DNA of 64,000 nucleotides from Gordonia asplenii (GTDB lineage Bacteria; Actinomycetota; Actinomycetes; Mycobacteriales; Mycobacteriaceae), in the NCBI RefSeq assembly GCF_012933505.1, contig NZ_JABBNB010000007.1, positions 180,947-244,946 on the forward strand. Reading direction: 5' to 3'. The position numbers and the translations under genes were made by a program. The notes under the pieces were generated by a model, which saw only the letters and a list, made by a program, of their open reading frames with translations, did not search any database and was not told the origin of the DNA. Position 1 is the first letter of the stretch. The number at the start of each line of letters is the position of its first letter. Below, piece by piece: positions 19,299 through 27,579 of this stretch.

Positions 19299-20432
19299 AT
19301 GGAAAGCGGTCGTTCGCGCGGGTATCGTTTCGCGCTGCTCACGGTGTTGGTGGCCGCATTGCTCGCGGCGACCGCCTGCACCGACTTCTCCGTTCAGGAC
19401 CGGCAGGCGCAGGCTGGCCAGTTCAGCTCCGAGCCGCCGATGGTACCGGTCCGCACGTCCACCACACCGCCGTCGACGGAGACCGAATCGCCGCCGCCCC
19501 CCGGGCCCTGCGTCGACCCGGACCCCAATGTCATCACGACCTGCCTCGCGTCGACCGGTGATCTGGTACCCGGCGACGCCGATGGCGCGGTGACCGTCGT
19601 CGCCGAGCGGACGACCGGCAAGATCATCACCGCCAAGCGCTACAGCGAGCACAAAGTAGTGGCGAGCTTCTCCGTCGACGGCTCCGGCGACGGCGGCCTC
19701 ATCGCCTTCGCGAAGTCCCCGACCTATAGCCAGGATCAGCTGATCTACGCCCTGATCACCACTCCGTCCGACAACCGGGTGGTGCGGATCGCGCCCGGCG
19801 ACGTCGCCAAGCCCATTCTGGTGGGCATCCCCAAGGGGCCGACCGGCAACATGGGGGCGATGTTCTTCAACTCCCCGACCGAACTGATCGTCGCGACCGG
19901 CAATGCGGGCGATCCGGCGGCCGCCGACAATCCGGCCTCGTTGGCGGGCAAGTTACTGTCGATCACCTCGCTCACGTCCGGCGGCAACGTCGCACCGAAG
20001 ATTCTCGCTTCGGGACTCGGCTCGAACGTGTCGTTGTGCCCAAGCCTGTCGACGTCGAATCTCTACCTCGCCGACCAGACCGCCACCGAGGATCGCCTGT
20101 CGGTGGTCAGCAAGGCCGGTCTCAAGCCGCTGTGGACCTGGCCCGACAAGCCGCAGATCGCCGGCTGTGCCGCGACCAACAACGCCATCTACGTCACGAC
20201 GACGCGCACCAAGCACATCGAAGCCCTCAATGAGCCCACGCAGTCGAAGCCGACCGTACAGAAGCCGACCGTCGTGCTCAAAGACCAGTACGGCGCGCTC
20301 GGCCGAATCACCGGACTGGCCAACGGCATGCTCCAGTTCGCAACCGTGAACCGGGAGTCGGGCAAGCCCGTCAGCACCGACGATCGCGTCGTGCGGTTCC
20401 TGGCTCCGACGCCTCAGGAAGACAAACGCTGA
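19299..20432 (+). CDS. lppZ: Lipoprotein with PQQ-dehydrogenase-like beta-propeller (LppZ, Rv3006 homologue)
   Basis: 377 residues from ATG 19299. The signal peptide RFALLTVLVAALLAATAC ends in a lipobox with Cys near residue 28, so the protein should be lipid-anchored outside the membrane. After a Pro/Thr-rich linker, repeated blade-like segments (VVASFSVDG, LIYALITTPSDNRVVRI, MGAMFFNSPTELIVATGNAGDP) resemble soluble glucose/sorbosone dehydrogenase propellers. Catalytic function has not been shown for the family member in mycobacteria. It is divergent from DoxX and convergent with gatB, matching the mycobacterial order Rv3005c / lppZ / gatB. Confidence 0.86.
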   Translation: MESGRSRGYRFALLTVLVAALLAATACTDFSVQDRQAQAGQFSSEPPMVPVRTSTTPPSTETESPPPPGPCVDPDPNVITTCLASTGDLVPGDADGAVTVVAERTTGKIITAKRYSEHKVVASFSVDGSGDGGLIAFAKSPTYSQDQLIYALITTPSDNRVVRIAPGDVAKPILVGIPKGPTGNMGAMFFNSPTELIVATGNAGDPAAADNPASLAGKLLSITSLTSGGNVAPKILASGLGSNVSLCPSLSTSNLYLADQTATEDRLSVVSKAGLKPLWTWPDKPQIAGCAATNNAIYVTTTRTKHIEALNEPTQSKPTVQKPTVVLKDQYGALGRITGLANGMLQFATVNRESGKPVSTDDRVVRFLAPTPQEDKR

Positions 20433-20433
20433 T

Positions 20434-20477
20434 ACAGACAATCGGCGCCCTCCGTGCGGAGGGCGCCGATTGTCTGT
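20434..20477. terminator. Bidirectional terminator between lppZ and gatB
   Basis: Two perfectly complementary 20-bp arms (20434-20453 and 20458-20477; right arm begins GGAGGGCGCCGATTG) around a 4-nt loop, 2 nt after the lppZ stop and between convergent genes. Confidence 0.85.
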
Positions 20478-20502
20478 GTCCCGGCGGGCGGGTATCCGAA
20501 CG

Positions 20503-22014
20503 CTATTCGACGCCGACGCTGGCGAGCACCAATTCCTTAACCCGAGCCGGATCAGCTTGTCCGCGAGTCGCTTTCATCACGTCACCGACGATCTTGCCCG
20601 CCGCGGCGACCTTGCCGGAGCGGATCTTGTCGGCGATGTCGGGGTTGGCGGCGAGCGCCTCGTCGACGGCCTTCTGCAGTGCCGAGTCGTCGCGGACCAC
20701 TTCGAGTCCCCGGTCGGCGACGATCTGCTCGGGTTCCCCCTCGCCGTCGAGCACGCCGGCGACGACCTGCTGGGCCAGCTTGTTGGTGAGCTTGCCGTCG
20801 TCGACCAGAGCGATCACCTTCGCCACCTGCGCCGGCGTGATGGCCAGTTCGGCCAACTCCACCCCGCGCGTATTCGCTTGCTGCGCAAGGAAAGACACCC
20901 ACCAGCTGCGCGACGCCTCGGCGGGTGCGCCGGCTTCGGTGGTTTCGATGATGAGGTCGATCGCCCCGACATTGACCAGGTCGCGCATCACCTCGTCGGA
21001 CACTCCCCACTCGGCCTGGATCCGCGCCCGGCGCACCCACGGCAACTCCGGCAGCGTGGTTGCCAGTTCGGCGACCCACGCCGAATCCGGTTGCACCGGA
21101 GGCAGATCCGGCTCCGGGAAGTAGCGGTAGTCTTCGGCGGTTTCTTTTCGACGCCCCGCCGAGGTGGTGCCGTCGGCTTCGGCGAAGTGCCGGGTCTCCT
21201 GGATCACCTCACCGCCGTCGCGCAGCACCGCGGCCTGGCGTCGCATCTCGTACCGAACCGCCACCTCGACGCTCTTGAGCGAGTTGACGTTCTTGGTCTC
21301 CGTACGGGTACCGAATTCCGTTGCGCCCTTGGGCATCAGCGACACATTGGCGTCGCAGCGCAGCGACCCCTGGTCCATCCGGACGTCGGAGACGCCGAGC
21401 GCCTTGAGCAGATCGCGCAGCGCGGTCACATAGGCGCGGGCGACCTCGGGGGCGCGCTCACCGGCACCTTCGATGGGCTTGGTGACGATCTCGACGAGGG
21501 GGACGCCGGCGCGGTTGTAGTCGAGCAGCGAGTGACTGGCACCGTGAATGCGTCCGGTGCCGCCGATGTGCAGCGACTTACCCGTGTCCTCTTCCATGTG
21601 CGCGCGCTCGATCTCGACGCGCCAGGGAGTACCGTCGGGCAGCACGACGTCGAGGTGGCCCTCGTAGGCAATGGGATCGTCGTATTGGCTGATCTGGTAA
21701 TTCTTCGGCTGGTCGGGGTAGAAGTAGTTCTTGCGCGCGAACAGCGACGACGGTCGGATCGAGCAGTTCAGCGCGAGACCGATGCGGATCGCCGACTCGA
21801 TGGCCTTGGCGTTGACCACCGGCAGCGACCCCGGCAGGCCGATGCACACCGGGCACACCTGTGTGTTGGGTTCGGCGCCGAACGTCGTCGGGCAGCCGCA
21901 GAACATCTTGGTCGTCGTACACAGTTCGACGTGCACTTCCATGCCGAGCACCGGGTCGTAGGACGCGATGACGTCGTCGTAGTCGAGCAGTGAGTCAGTG
22001 GTCGCCGCAGTCAT
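20503..22014 (-). CDS. gatB: Aspartyl/glutamyl-tRNA amidotransferase subunit B
   Basis: 503 residues from ATG 22014 (GTG 22020 is also in frame). With GatA and GatC it converts Glu-tRNA(Gln), and often Asp-tRNA(Asn), to the amide form. GatB kinase-like core marks are GLEVHVEL-type [34 protein letters not shown] and [16 protein letters not shown]; the C-terminal YqeY-like helical domain covers ~360-503. A TACACT box 7 nt before ATG 22014 suggests a leaderless message. As in M. tuberculosis, gatB is separated from gatA/gatC by pfkA, and here by more than 12 kb. Confidence 0.96.
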   Translation of the reverse strand: MTAATTDSLLDYDDVIASYDPVLGMEVHVELCTTTKMFCGCPTTFGAEPNTQVCPVCIGLPGSLPVVNAKAIESAIRIGLALNCSIRPSSLFARKNYFYPDQPKNYQISQYDDPIAYEGHLDVVLPDGTPWRVEIERAHMEEDTGKSLHIGGTGRIHGASHSLLDYNRAGVPLVEIVTKPIEGAGERAPEVARAYVTALRDLLKALGVSDVRMDQGSLRCDANVSLMPKGATEFGTRTETKNVNSLKSVEVAVRYEMRRQAAVLRDGGEVIQETRHFAEADGTTSAGRRKETAEDYRYFPEPDLPPVQPDSAWVAELATTLPELPWVRRARIQAEWGVSDEVMRDLVNVGAIDLIIETTEAGAPAEASRSWWVSFLAQQANTRGVELAELAITPAQVAKVIALVDDGKLTNKLAQQVVAGVLDGEGEPEQIVADRGLEVVRDDSALQKAVDEALAANPDIADKIRSGKVAAAGKIVGDVMKATRGQADPARVKELVLASVGVE

Positions 22015-22135
22015 GTTCACCAGTGTATTCGGCCAGAGTTCAGGTGCAGGTCGGGGGTTTCACCGATGCGGGCCCGACGTCGGCGAACCTACCGTGGTGG
22101 TCAACGGCAACCGACAACGATCAGGAGAACCCGAT

Positions 22136-22429
22136 ATGACCGCCGACGCCTTTTCCAACCTCCCCGGCTCCACTCCCCCGGCCGAGCCCCGCAAGCTGTA
22201 CCGGTCCCGCTCGGAGAGCTGGCTGGGCGGGGTATGCGGAGGCATCGCCGAATACTTCGGCTGGGACGCGAATCTGGTGCGCATCGCCTTCGTAGCCTCG
22301 GTTCTGCTACCCGGTCCGCAGTTCCTGCTCTATCTGCTGCTGTGGATCATCATCCCGCGCGAGCCGATCGTGCCGGCAGCCGCGATCGCCCCGGCGAGTG
22401 TGGACTTCGGCAAGGACGTCGGCGCGTAG
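22136..22429 (+). CDS. PspC-domain small membrane protein
   Basis: 97 residues. The PspC domain is clear: RKLYRSRSESWLGGVCGGIAEYFGWDANLVRIAFV, followed by a membrane segment LLPGPQFLLYLLLWIIIP. ATG 22136 is preceded by AGGAG at 22123-22127. PspC-type proteins are linked to envelope stress and signalling; no other phage-shock gene is adjacent. It is divergent from gatB and convergent with the GH65 gene, 11 bp apart. Confidence 0.88.
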   Translation: MTADAFSNLPGSTPPAEPRKLYRSRSESWLGGVCGGIAEYFGWDANLVRIAFVASVLLPGPQFLLYLLLWIIIPREPIVPAAAIAPASVDFGKDVGA

Positions 22430-22440
22430 CGGTTGCGATT

Positions 22441-24807
22441 TCACACGGTCGCGACGGCCTCCACCTCCACCTCGACGCCCGGCGTCAGCACGACCGCCGC
22501 GCCGTGGACGTGAATTTCCTCGGGCTCACCATCGCCCACCAGTGTGAAGCGGTTGACGTCGTGGCCGAGGTCGGCCTTCACCACTCGCCCACGCCAGTGG
22601 ATGGAGAATTTCACCCGCTCCCACGATTCCGGCAGAGCCGGCGCGAACGACAGTCCGTCGACGCCCGCGAGGAATCCCGCGAATCCGTGGACGACGACCT
22701 GCCAGGTGCCGGCCGCAGAGGCGATGTGCATGCCTTCTTCGGTGTTGCCCTGGTTGTCGTCGAGGTCGACGAAAGCCGAACGCGCGAAGTACTGTTCGGC
22801 CTTGGAGCTGTTGCCCACCTGCAACCCGACGATGGCGTGGATCGACGGACTCAACGACGACTTGTGCAGGGTCCGCGCCTCGTAGAAGTCATAGTTGGCG
22901 CGCCGGGTCTCCATCGAATAGTCGTCGGGCAACATGAACATCAGCATCACCGCGTCGGGCTGCTTGAGCAGCGTGGTGTCTTCGCAGTTGAAGTGGTGAT
23001 AGCCCGCGGGATATTGGGGCATGTCGTTCTCGTCCCAGACCGTGATCGGGACTTCGAGCCGCTCGAAGTATCCGTCGAATTGCTCGATGAGCCCGACGTC
23101 GGGATCGACTGGTGCGACGATCCGCGCCGCCAGATCGGCCCACACCTCGACGTCGGAGTCGCTGATCGACAGTGCGTCGCGCAGTCGCGCAAGCTCGTCG
23201 GGACGGTGTTCGGCCATCTCCCGATAGACCCGCACCGCCTGCTCGAGATGCCACTGCACCATGCGGTTGGTGAACGCGTTGTTGTCGATATGCGAGTGGA
23301 ACTCGTCGGGTCCCATTACCGTCAGCAGCACCGCTCGGTCACCGTCGTCGACACAGCGGCTCACCCAGAACTGCGAAGTGTCGAACAGGATTTCGGCTCC
23401 CTCGCCGTACAGATAGTCGACGTCGCCGGTGACTTCCGCGTAGCGGCAGATCGCATACGCGACGTCGGCGGTGACGTGCAACTCCTCGTCGCGCGTGTAG
23501 AACCGATTCTTTCCGTCCGGTGTGGTGACCGGGCACTCCTCGCGGCCGGTGTCGGCCGACTCCCACGGATAGCGCGCGCCACGAAAACCGCTGTCGGCGG
23601 CCACTTCCCGCGCGCCGCGCAGGGTGTGATGCCGATAGCCCAGCAGTGCGCGCGCCGCGCGCGGCTGGGTGAACAGGAAGAACGGCAGCATCATGATCTC
23701 GGTGTCCCAGAACACGTGACCGCGATAGCCCTCACCCGACAGCGACTTGGCCCCGATGTTCACCGTCGGATCGTCGGGGTTGGCCGCGATCAGCAAGTGG
23801 TACACCGAGAATCGCAGTGCGAGCGCGGCACGGTCGTCGCCGACGATCTCGCACTCCGAGGACTCCCACAGCTGCGCCCATACCGCTTCGGACTTCGCCA
23901 GCGCGGCATCGAAGTCAGCCGATTCCGTCGCGGCCGAGGCTCTTTGCGCGGGACTCCGCTCGACGCCGACGTCACGTGAGGTTGCGATGCCGACCACCTT
24001 GTCGAAGCCGACGGCGACCCCCGGCTCGGCGCGGAACTCCAGGGTCTCCTCGACGCGTTCGTGGCGTTGCTTGCGCGACCGGCCGGTCAGGTCGCCGACC
24101 GCGCAAACCCGCATGGCATAGGCGATCTCGACGTCGGAGTCGATGGTCTGCGTGACGATCGACCCGACGTCGCCGGTGAAGCCGCGGCCCTTCTCCCGCA
24201 GATGCCGCGACAACGACCACTTGTCCCACTTGCGTTCGTAGTCGAACGTGGTGCCCTCCGGGTAGATCGGCAGCGACTCCATGTTCCGCCGATGCGCGTC
24301 GATCCGCGTGGTGATCGACAGGTCGACGGCCCGGTCGAGCGGGGTGACCCGCACCCGCAACCGACACTGATTGCGGTCGGCCATGCTGGCGAATCGCGCG
24401 GTGGCCACCTCGACGCGCGCGCCGTCGCCGAGTGCGAACACCGTACGACGATGCAGCACACCGGTTTTCAGATCCAATACGCGCTCGTGCTCGACGACGT
24501 CGAGAGTGTCGACGTCGAGTCGCTCCGAATCCGCGTACACCACCGTGTTGAGCCAATCCGGCGCGTTGACGAGGTCGATGACCGGCGAATCGTGAGCGTC
24601 GTACACACCGGCCAGGAAGGTCCCCGACACATCGCCGAGGTGACCTTCCTCCAACGACCCGCGGGTGCCCAGCCGTCCGTTGCCGACCGTGAACACGGTC
24701 TCGAAGTAGTTGGCCCGCGTGGGATCCCAACCGGATTCGGTGACCGTCCACGCGCCGCGCTGAGCCGGCGCGGCGAGTTCGAGTGACTCCGGCGACTGAA
24801 CATCCAT
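22441..24807 (-). CDS. Glycoside hydrolase family 65 disaccharide phosphorylase
   Basis: 788 residues. GH65 enzymes are inverting alpha-glucoside phosphorylases (maltose, trehalose, kojibiose, nigerose and related) that release beta-glucose 1-phosphate. Marks in order: SGWDPTRANYFETVFTVGNGRLGTRGSLEEG, VFWDTEIMMLPFF, the catalytic acid Glu in TVMGPDEFHSHIDNNAFTNRM, PQYPAGYHHFNCEDTTLLKQPD, and the phosphate-site region TEEGMHIASAAGTWQVVVHGFAG. No phosphoglucomutase domain is fused. ATG 24807 lies 2 nt after the kinase stop, so it is the last gene of a transporter-kinase-phosphorylase operon. Substrate specificity cannot be read from sequence. Confidence 0.9.
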   Translation of the reverse strand: MDVQSPESLELAAPAQRGAWTVTESGWDPTRANYFETVFTVGNGRLGTRGSLEEGHLGDVSGTFLAGVYDAHDSPVIDLVNAPDWLNTVVYADSERLDVDTLDVVEHERVLDLKTGVLHRRTVFALGDGARVEVATARFASMADRNQCRLRVRVTPLDRAVDLSITTRIDAHRRNMESLPIYPEGTTFDYERKWDKWSLSRHLREKGRGFTGDVGSIVTQTIDSDVEIAYAMRVCAVGDLTGRSRKQRHERVEETLEFRAEPGVAVGFDKVVGIATSRDVGVERSPAQRASAATESADFDAALAKSEAVWAQLWESSECEIVGDDRAALALRFSVYHLLIAANPDDPTVNIGAKSLSGEGYRGHVFWDTEIMMLPFFLFTQPRAARALLGYRHHTLRGAREVAADSGFRGARYPWESADTGREECPVTTPDGKNRFYTRDEELHVTADVAYAICRYAEVTGDVDYLYGEGAEILFDTSQFWVSRCVDDGDRAVLLTVMGPDEFHSHIDNNAFTNRMVQWHLEQAVRVYREMAEHRPDELARLRDALSISDSDVEVWADLAARIVAPVDPDVGLIEQFDGYFERLEVPITVWDENDMPQYPAGYHHFNCEDTTLLKQPDAVMLMFMLPDDYSMETRRANYDFYEARTLHKSSLSPSIHAIVGLQVGNSSKAEQYFARSAFVDLDDNQGNTEEGMHIASAAGTWQVVVHGFAGFLAGVDGLSFAPALPESWERVKFSIHWRGRVVKADLGHDVNRFTLVGDGEPEEIHVHGAAVVLTPGVEVEVEAVATV

Positions 24808-24809
24808 GA

Positions 24810-25799
24810 CTATCCGATCCCGACCTTTCCGTACACGGATTCGATTTGCTCCTTGGTCTGCGCCAGTGACAGATACACGTCGATCTGGCGTCCCGCGCAC
24901 CGCTGGGCACCCATCGCGTTGCCGAACTGAGCCGCGGCCACCACGTCGCCGTTCGACTCCAGCATTCCGAAACCCATTCCGGCAGCGAAGGAGTCGCCGC
25001 ATCCGGTGGTGTCGACGACCTCCTGTACCGGAATACGCGGAACGGTCTGCTGTTGCATCACCCCTGCGGTGTCGAGCCAGAACACCCGGCACCCTTCTTC
25101 GTCGAGCGTCACGCACACCGCCTTGACGCCCTTGCGCAAGCAGTGCTCGGCGAACTCCGGCAGCTGCTCGAGCGGCAATTCTTTGCCGAGCAGGTCCGGA
25201 TCTCCGCCCGGCGGCGGGAACCAGCTGCACCCGGCCTCCTCGAGATTCATCTTGAGGATGTCGATGTTGGGCAGCCAGTAGTCCCGGTCGATCCACATGC
25301 GCGGCACCCGTTGTCCGCCGGTGGTCAACGACACGGTCGGGCCGTGGCCGTCGAGCAAGATCACTCCGTCGCTGTTCTGCCGGATGTAGGCCAGAGTCTG
25401 TTGGCCCACTTCGTAATCCGTCACCGGAACACACACGAACGCGTCGGCGTCGAGCGCGAATTCCACGTCTTTCGGCTTGATCGGCTGCATGAAGCCGACC
25501 TGCTTCTCGTCGCGGTAGTTCTGATCCCGGAAGATCAACTCGATGACGTCACCGCGGTCGTGGTCGTCGCGGATGCCGGTCATGTCGATGTTGTCGAACC
25601 TGCCGAGGATCTCGGTGATCGGTGCACGGTCTTCCTTGCGGACGTGCACGATCGGGCAGACGACGTCGTCGGGTCCGAGCATCGACGCGAGGGCAGCCGT
25701 CGTGTAGATGACACACCCGTACTTGTCGAAGACCTCGCCCCGGTGGGTGACGATGTGGTCTTTCGGAATGGGACCCAGTACTGCGATCTTGCGTGGCAT
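24810..25799 (-). CDS. PfkB-family carbohydrate kinase
   Basis: 329 residues. The C-terminal PfkB signature is VDTTGCGDSFAAGMGFG with the catalytic Asp in GCGDS; PNIDILKMNLEEA is the usual N-x-x-E region. The N-terminal lid region (GPIPKDHIVTHRGEVFDKYGCVIYTTAA) is divergent from classical ribokinases and fructokinases. Neighbours are a sugar porter (stop 6 nt upstream) and GH65 (2 nt downstream), so it probably phosphorylates the sugar or polyol set free by the phosphorylase. Phosphoacceptor unknown. Confidence 0.85.
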   Translation of the reverse strand: MPRKIAVLGPIPKDHIVTHRGEVFDKYGCVIYTTAALASMLGPDDVVCPIVHVRKEDRAPITEILGRFDNIDMTGIRDDHDRGDVIELIFRDQNYRDEKQVGFMQPIKPKDVEFALDADAFVCVPVTDYEVGQQTLAYIRQNSDGVILLDGHGPTVSLTTGGQRVPRMWIDRDYWLPNIDILKMNLEEAGCSWFPPPGGDPDLLGKELPLEQLPEFAEHCLRKGVKAVCVTLDEEGCRVFWLDTAGVMQQQTVPRIPVQEVVDTTGCGDSFAAGMGFGMLESNGDVVAAAQFGNAMGAQRCAGRQIDVYLSLAQTKEQIESVYGKVGIG

Positions 25800-25805
25800 A
25801 GCGGT

Positions 25806-27443
25806 TCAGCCTGCCTTCGGTGCCGGTTCGTCGACGATTCCAGCCATCGCATCCATGTCTTCGAGCGATTTCCCCTTCGTCTCTTGCACGAATCTGCTCA
25901 CGAACAGCAACGACAACAACGCGAACAAGGAGTACATGCCGTAGGCGACGCCGAGGGAGAAGTCCTTCAGCGGCGGGAAGGACACGGTGATCGCCCAGTT
26001 GGCGGCCCACTGACCCGCCGCGGCGACCGACAGCGCGGCCGCACGGAAGCGGTTCGGGAACATCTCACCGAGGAGCACCCAGACGACCGGACCCCAGCTG
26101 ACACCGAAGAAGATGACGAAGAGGTTGGCGGCGACGAGTGCGATCGGGCCCGCGGCCCCGTCCAGCTTCGGGTTGCCGTCGACGACCGTCGCTGTGCCGA
26201 AGCACGCCGCCATCACGCCGAGGGTGACGAACATGCCGCCGGAACCGATGAGCAGCAACGGCTTTCGGCCGATGCGGTCGACCAGGGCGATCGCCACGAT
26301 GGTCACCAGAACGTTGACGATCGAGGTCGCCACACTGATCTGGAACGATTGGCTCTCCTTGAATCCGACGGCCTGCCACAGGATGTTGGAGTAGTAGAAG
26401 ATCACGTTGATGCCGACGGCCTGCTGGAAGATCGACAGCAGCAGACCCACCCAGACGACCGGATAGATCCCCCCGGCCGGGCGCTTGAGATCCTTCCACG
26501 ACGGCTTCGTCTCCGTGTTCAGCGAGGAACGAATACGGTTGATCGTGATTTCGAGGTTCTGTTCGCCGAGCAGACGTTCGAGAACCGCCCGCGCCTCCGG
26601 AATACGCTGCTGCGAGATGAGGAATCGCGGCGACTCGGGGATGGTGAGGGCCAGGGCGCCGTACAGGATGGCCGGAATGGCCATGGCCAGGAACATCCAC
26701 TGCCATGCCTCGAGGGGGCCGACGTCCATGACGGCGTGCGGAAGGTATTTCACCGCGGTCCCGCCGTGCTGACTGATGAAGTCTCGAACCGCGTCGGGCG
26801 AGGACGTCATCGCCGGGGGCGTCAGGCCCTTCGACGTGGCGAGGTCCATCGCGGCCTTCATGTTCTCGCCGTCGACCTTTGCGTCCGCGGCGTCGATCGT
26901 CGACTGCGGAACCAGCTGAACGAACAGATAGTCGACCAGCAGCGACAGGAAGATGCCGAGCACGATGGCGAGCTGCTGCAGCGATCCGAGTCGACCGCGG
27001 ATTCGCGCGGGCGAGGTCTCTGCGATGTATGCGGGTGCGATCACCGATGCGACGCCGATCGCCACACCGCCGATGATCCGGAACAGCACCAAGATCTCCA
27101 GATTCGGCGAGAAACCGGTGCCGAGTGCGCTGATCAGGAACAGAATCGCGGCGATCTGCATCACGCGCAGTCGGCCGAGCCGGTCGGCGATGCGGCCGGC
27201 TGTCATCGCGCCGGCCGCGGCACCGAGCAGTGCGGAGGCGACGGCGAAGCCGAGCACTCCAGCCGAAACGTCGAACTTCACTTGAATCGCGTCCACCGCG
27301 CCGTTGATGACCGCGCTGTCGTATCCGAACAGCAGGCCACCGAGAGCGGCTACGGACGCGATGCGAATCACGCCCTTGCCACTGCCTTCATCTTCGTCGC
27401 CGAAGATGGAGGGTTCATCGGGCAACGCACCGCCTTCGCTCAT
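25806..27443 (-). CDS. Sugar porter (MFS) family transporter
   Basis: 545 residues, 12 membrane helices. Sugar-porter signatures are visible: GGLLFGYDSAVINGA (helix 1), GRIADRLGRLRVM (loop 2-3), RIIGGVAIGVASVIAPAYIAETSPARIRGRLGSLQQ (helices 4-5), PESPRFLISQQR after helix 6, DRIGRKPLLL (loop 8-9) and a final RFVQETKGKSLEDM. ATG 27443 follows AAAGGA at 6-7 nt. A roughly 60-residue extra loop after helix 5-6 (about 190-245) is longer than in XylE-type porters. First gene of the operon with PfkB and GH65; a Crp/GlxR-type operator overlaps its -35 box. Confidence 0.92.
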   Translation of the reverse strand: MSEGGALPDEPSIFGDEDEGSGKGVIRIASVAALGGLLFGYDSAVINGAVDAIQVKFDVSAGVLGFAVASALLGAAAGAMTAGRIADRLGRLRVMQIAAILFLISALGTGFSPNLEILVLFRIIGGVAIGVASVIAPAYIAETSPARIRGRLGSLQQLAIVLGIFLSLLVDYLFVQLVPQSTIDAADAKVDGENMKAAMDLATSKGLTPPAMTSSPDAVRDFISQHGGTAVKYLPHAVMDVGPLEAWQWMFLAMAIPAILYGALALTIPESPRFLISQQRIPEARAVLERLLGEQNLEITINRIRSSLNTETKPSWKDLKRPAGGIYPVVWVGLLLSIFQQAVGINVIFYYSNILWQAVGFKESQSFQISVATSIVNVLVTIVAIALVDRIGRKPLLLIGSGGMFVTLGVMAACFGTATVVDGNPKLDGAAGPIALVAANLFVIFFGVSWGPVVWVLLGEMFPNRFRAAALSVAAAGQWAANWAITVSFPPLKDFSLGVAYGMYSLFALLSLLFVSRFVQETKGKSLEDMDAMAGIVDEPAPKAG

Positions 27444-27466
27444 CTGCGTTCCTTTCGCTCCGCCGG

Positions 27467-27494
27467 ACCTTATGCCGGGCGTAATGTGAGTCAA
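27467..27494 (-). promoter_or_regulatory. Promoter of the sugar operon
   Basis: On the minus strand TTGACT (27489-27494), 16-nt spacer, TAAGGT (27467-27472). The expected start is near 27460, 17 nt before the porter ATG. The -35 box lies inside the palindrome at 27482-27503. Confidence 0.55.
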
Positions 27495-27503
27495 CTCACA
27501 TTA
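27482..27503. promoter_or_regulatory. Crp/GlxR-type operator
   Basis: A perfect palindrome with 10-bp arms and a 2-nt centre, containing TGTGA-N6-TCACA, the consensus bound by Crp and by the actinobacterial cAMP receptor GlxR. It is centred about 33 bp before the predicted start and covers the -35 box, so repression is the simplest reading. That arrangement would put the sugar operon under global carbon control. Confidence 0.7.
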
Positions 27504-27562
27504 GAAGCTGGAACGCTTCATGTACAGACAATGACTGAAAATTTCTTAAGCAACTCTTCAAT

Positions 27563-27579
27563 TGTTCATTACTTGAACA
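27563..27579. promoter_or_regulatory. Candidate ROK operator overlapping the ROK stop codon
   Basis: TGTTCA-N5-TGAACA is a perfect inverted repeat in an AT-rich patch that includes the TAA stop of the ROK gene and lies about 100 bp before the transporter promoter. Its position suits binding by the adjacent ROK repressor, but that is inference. Confidence 0.4.
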
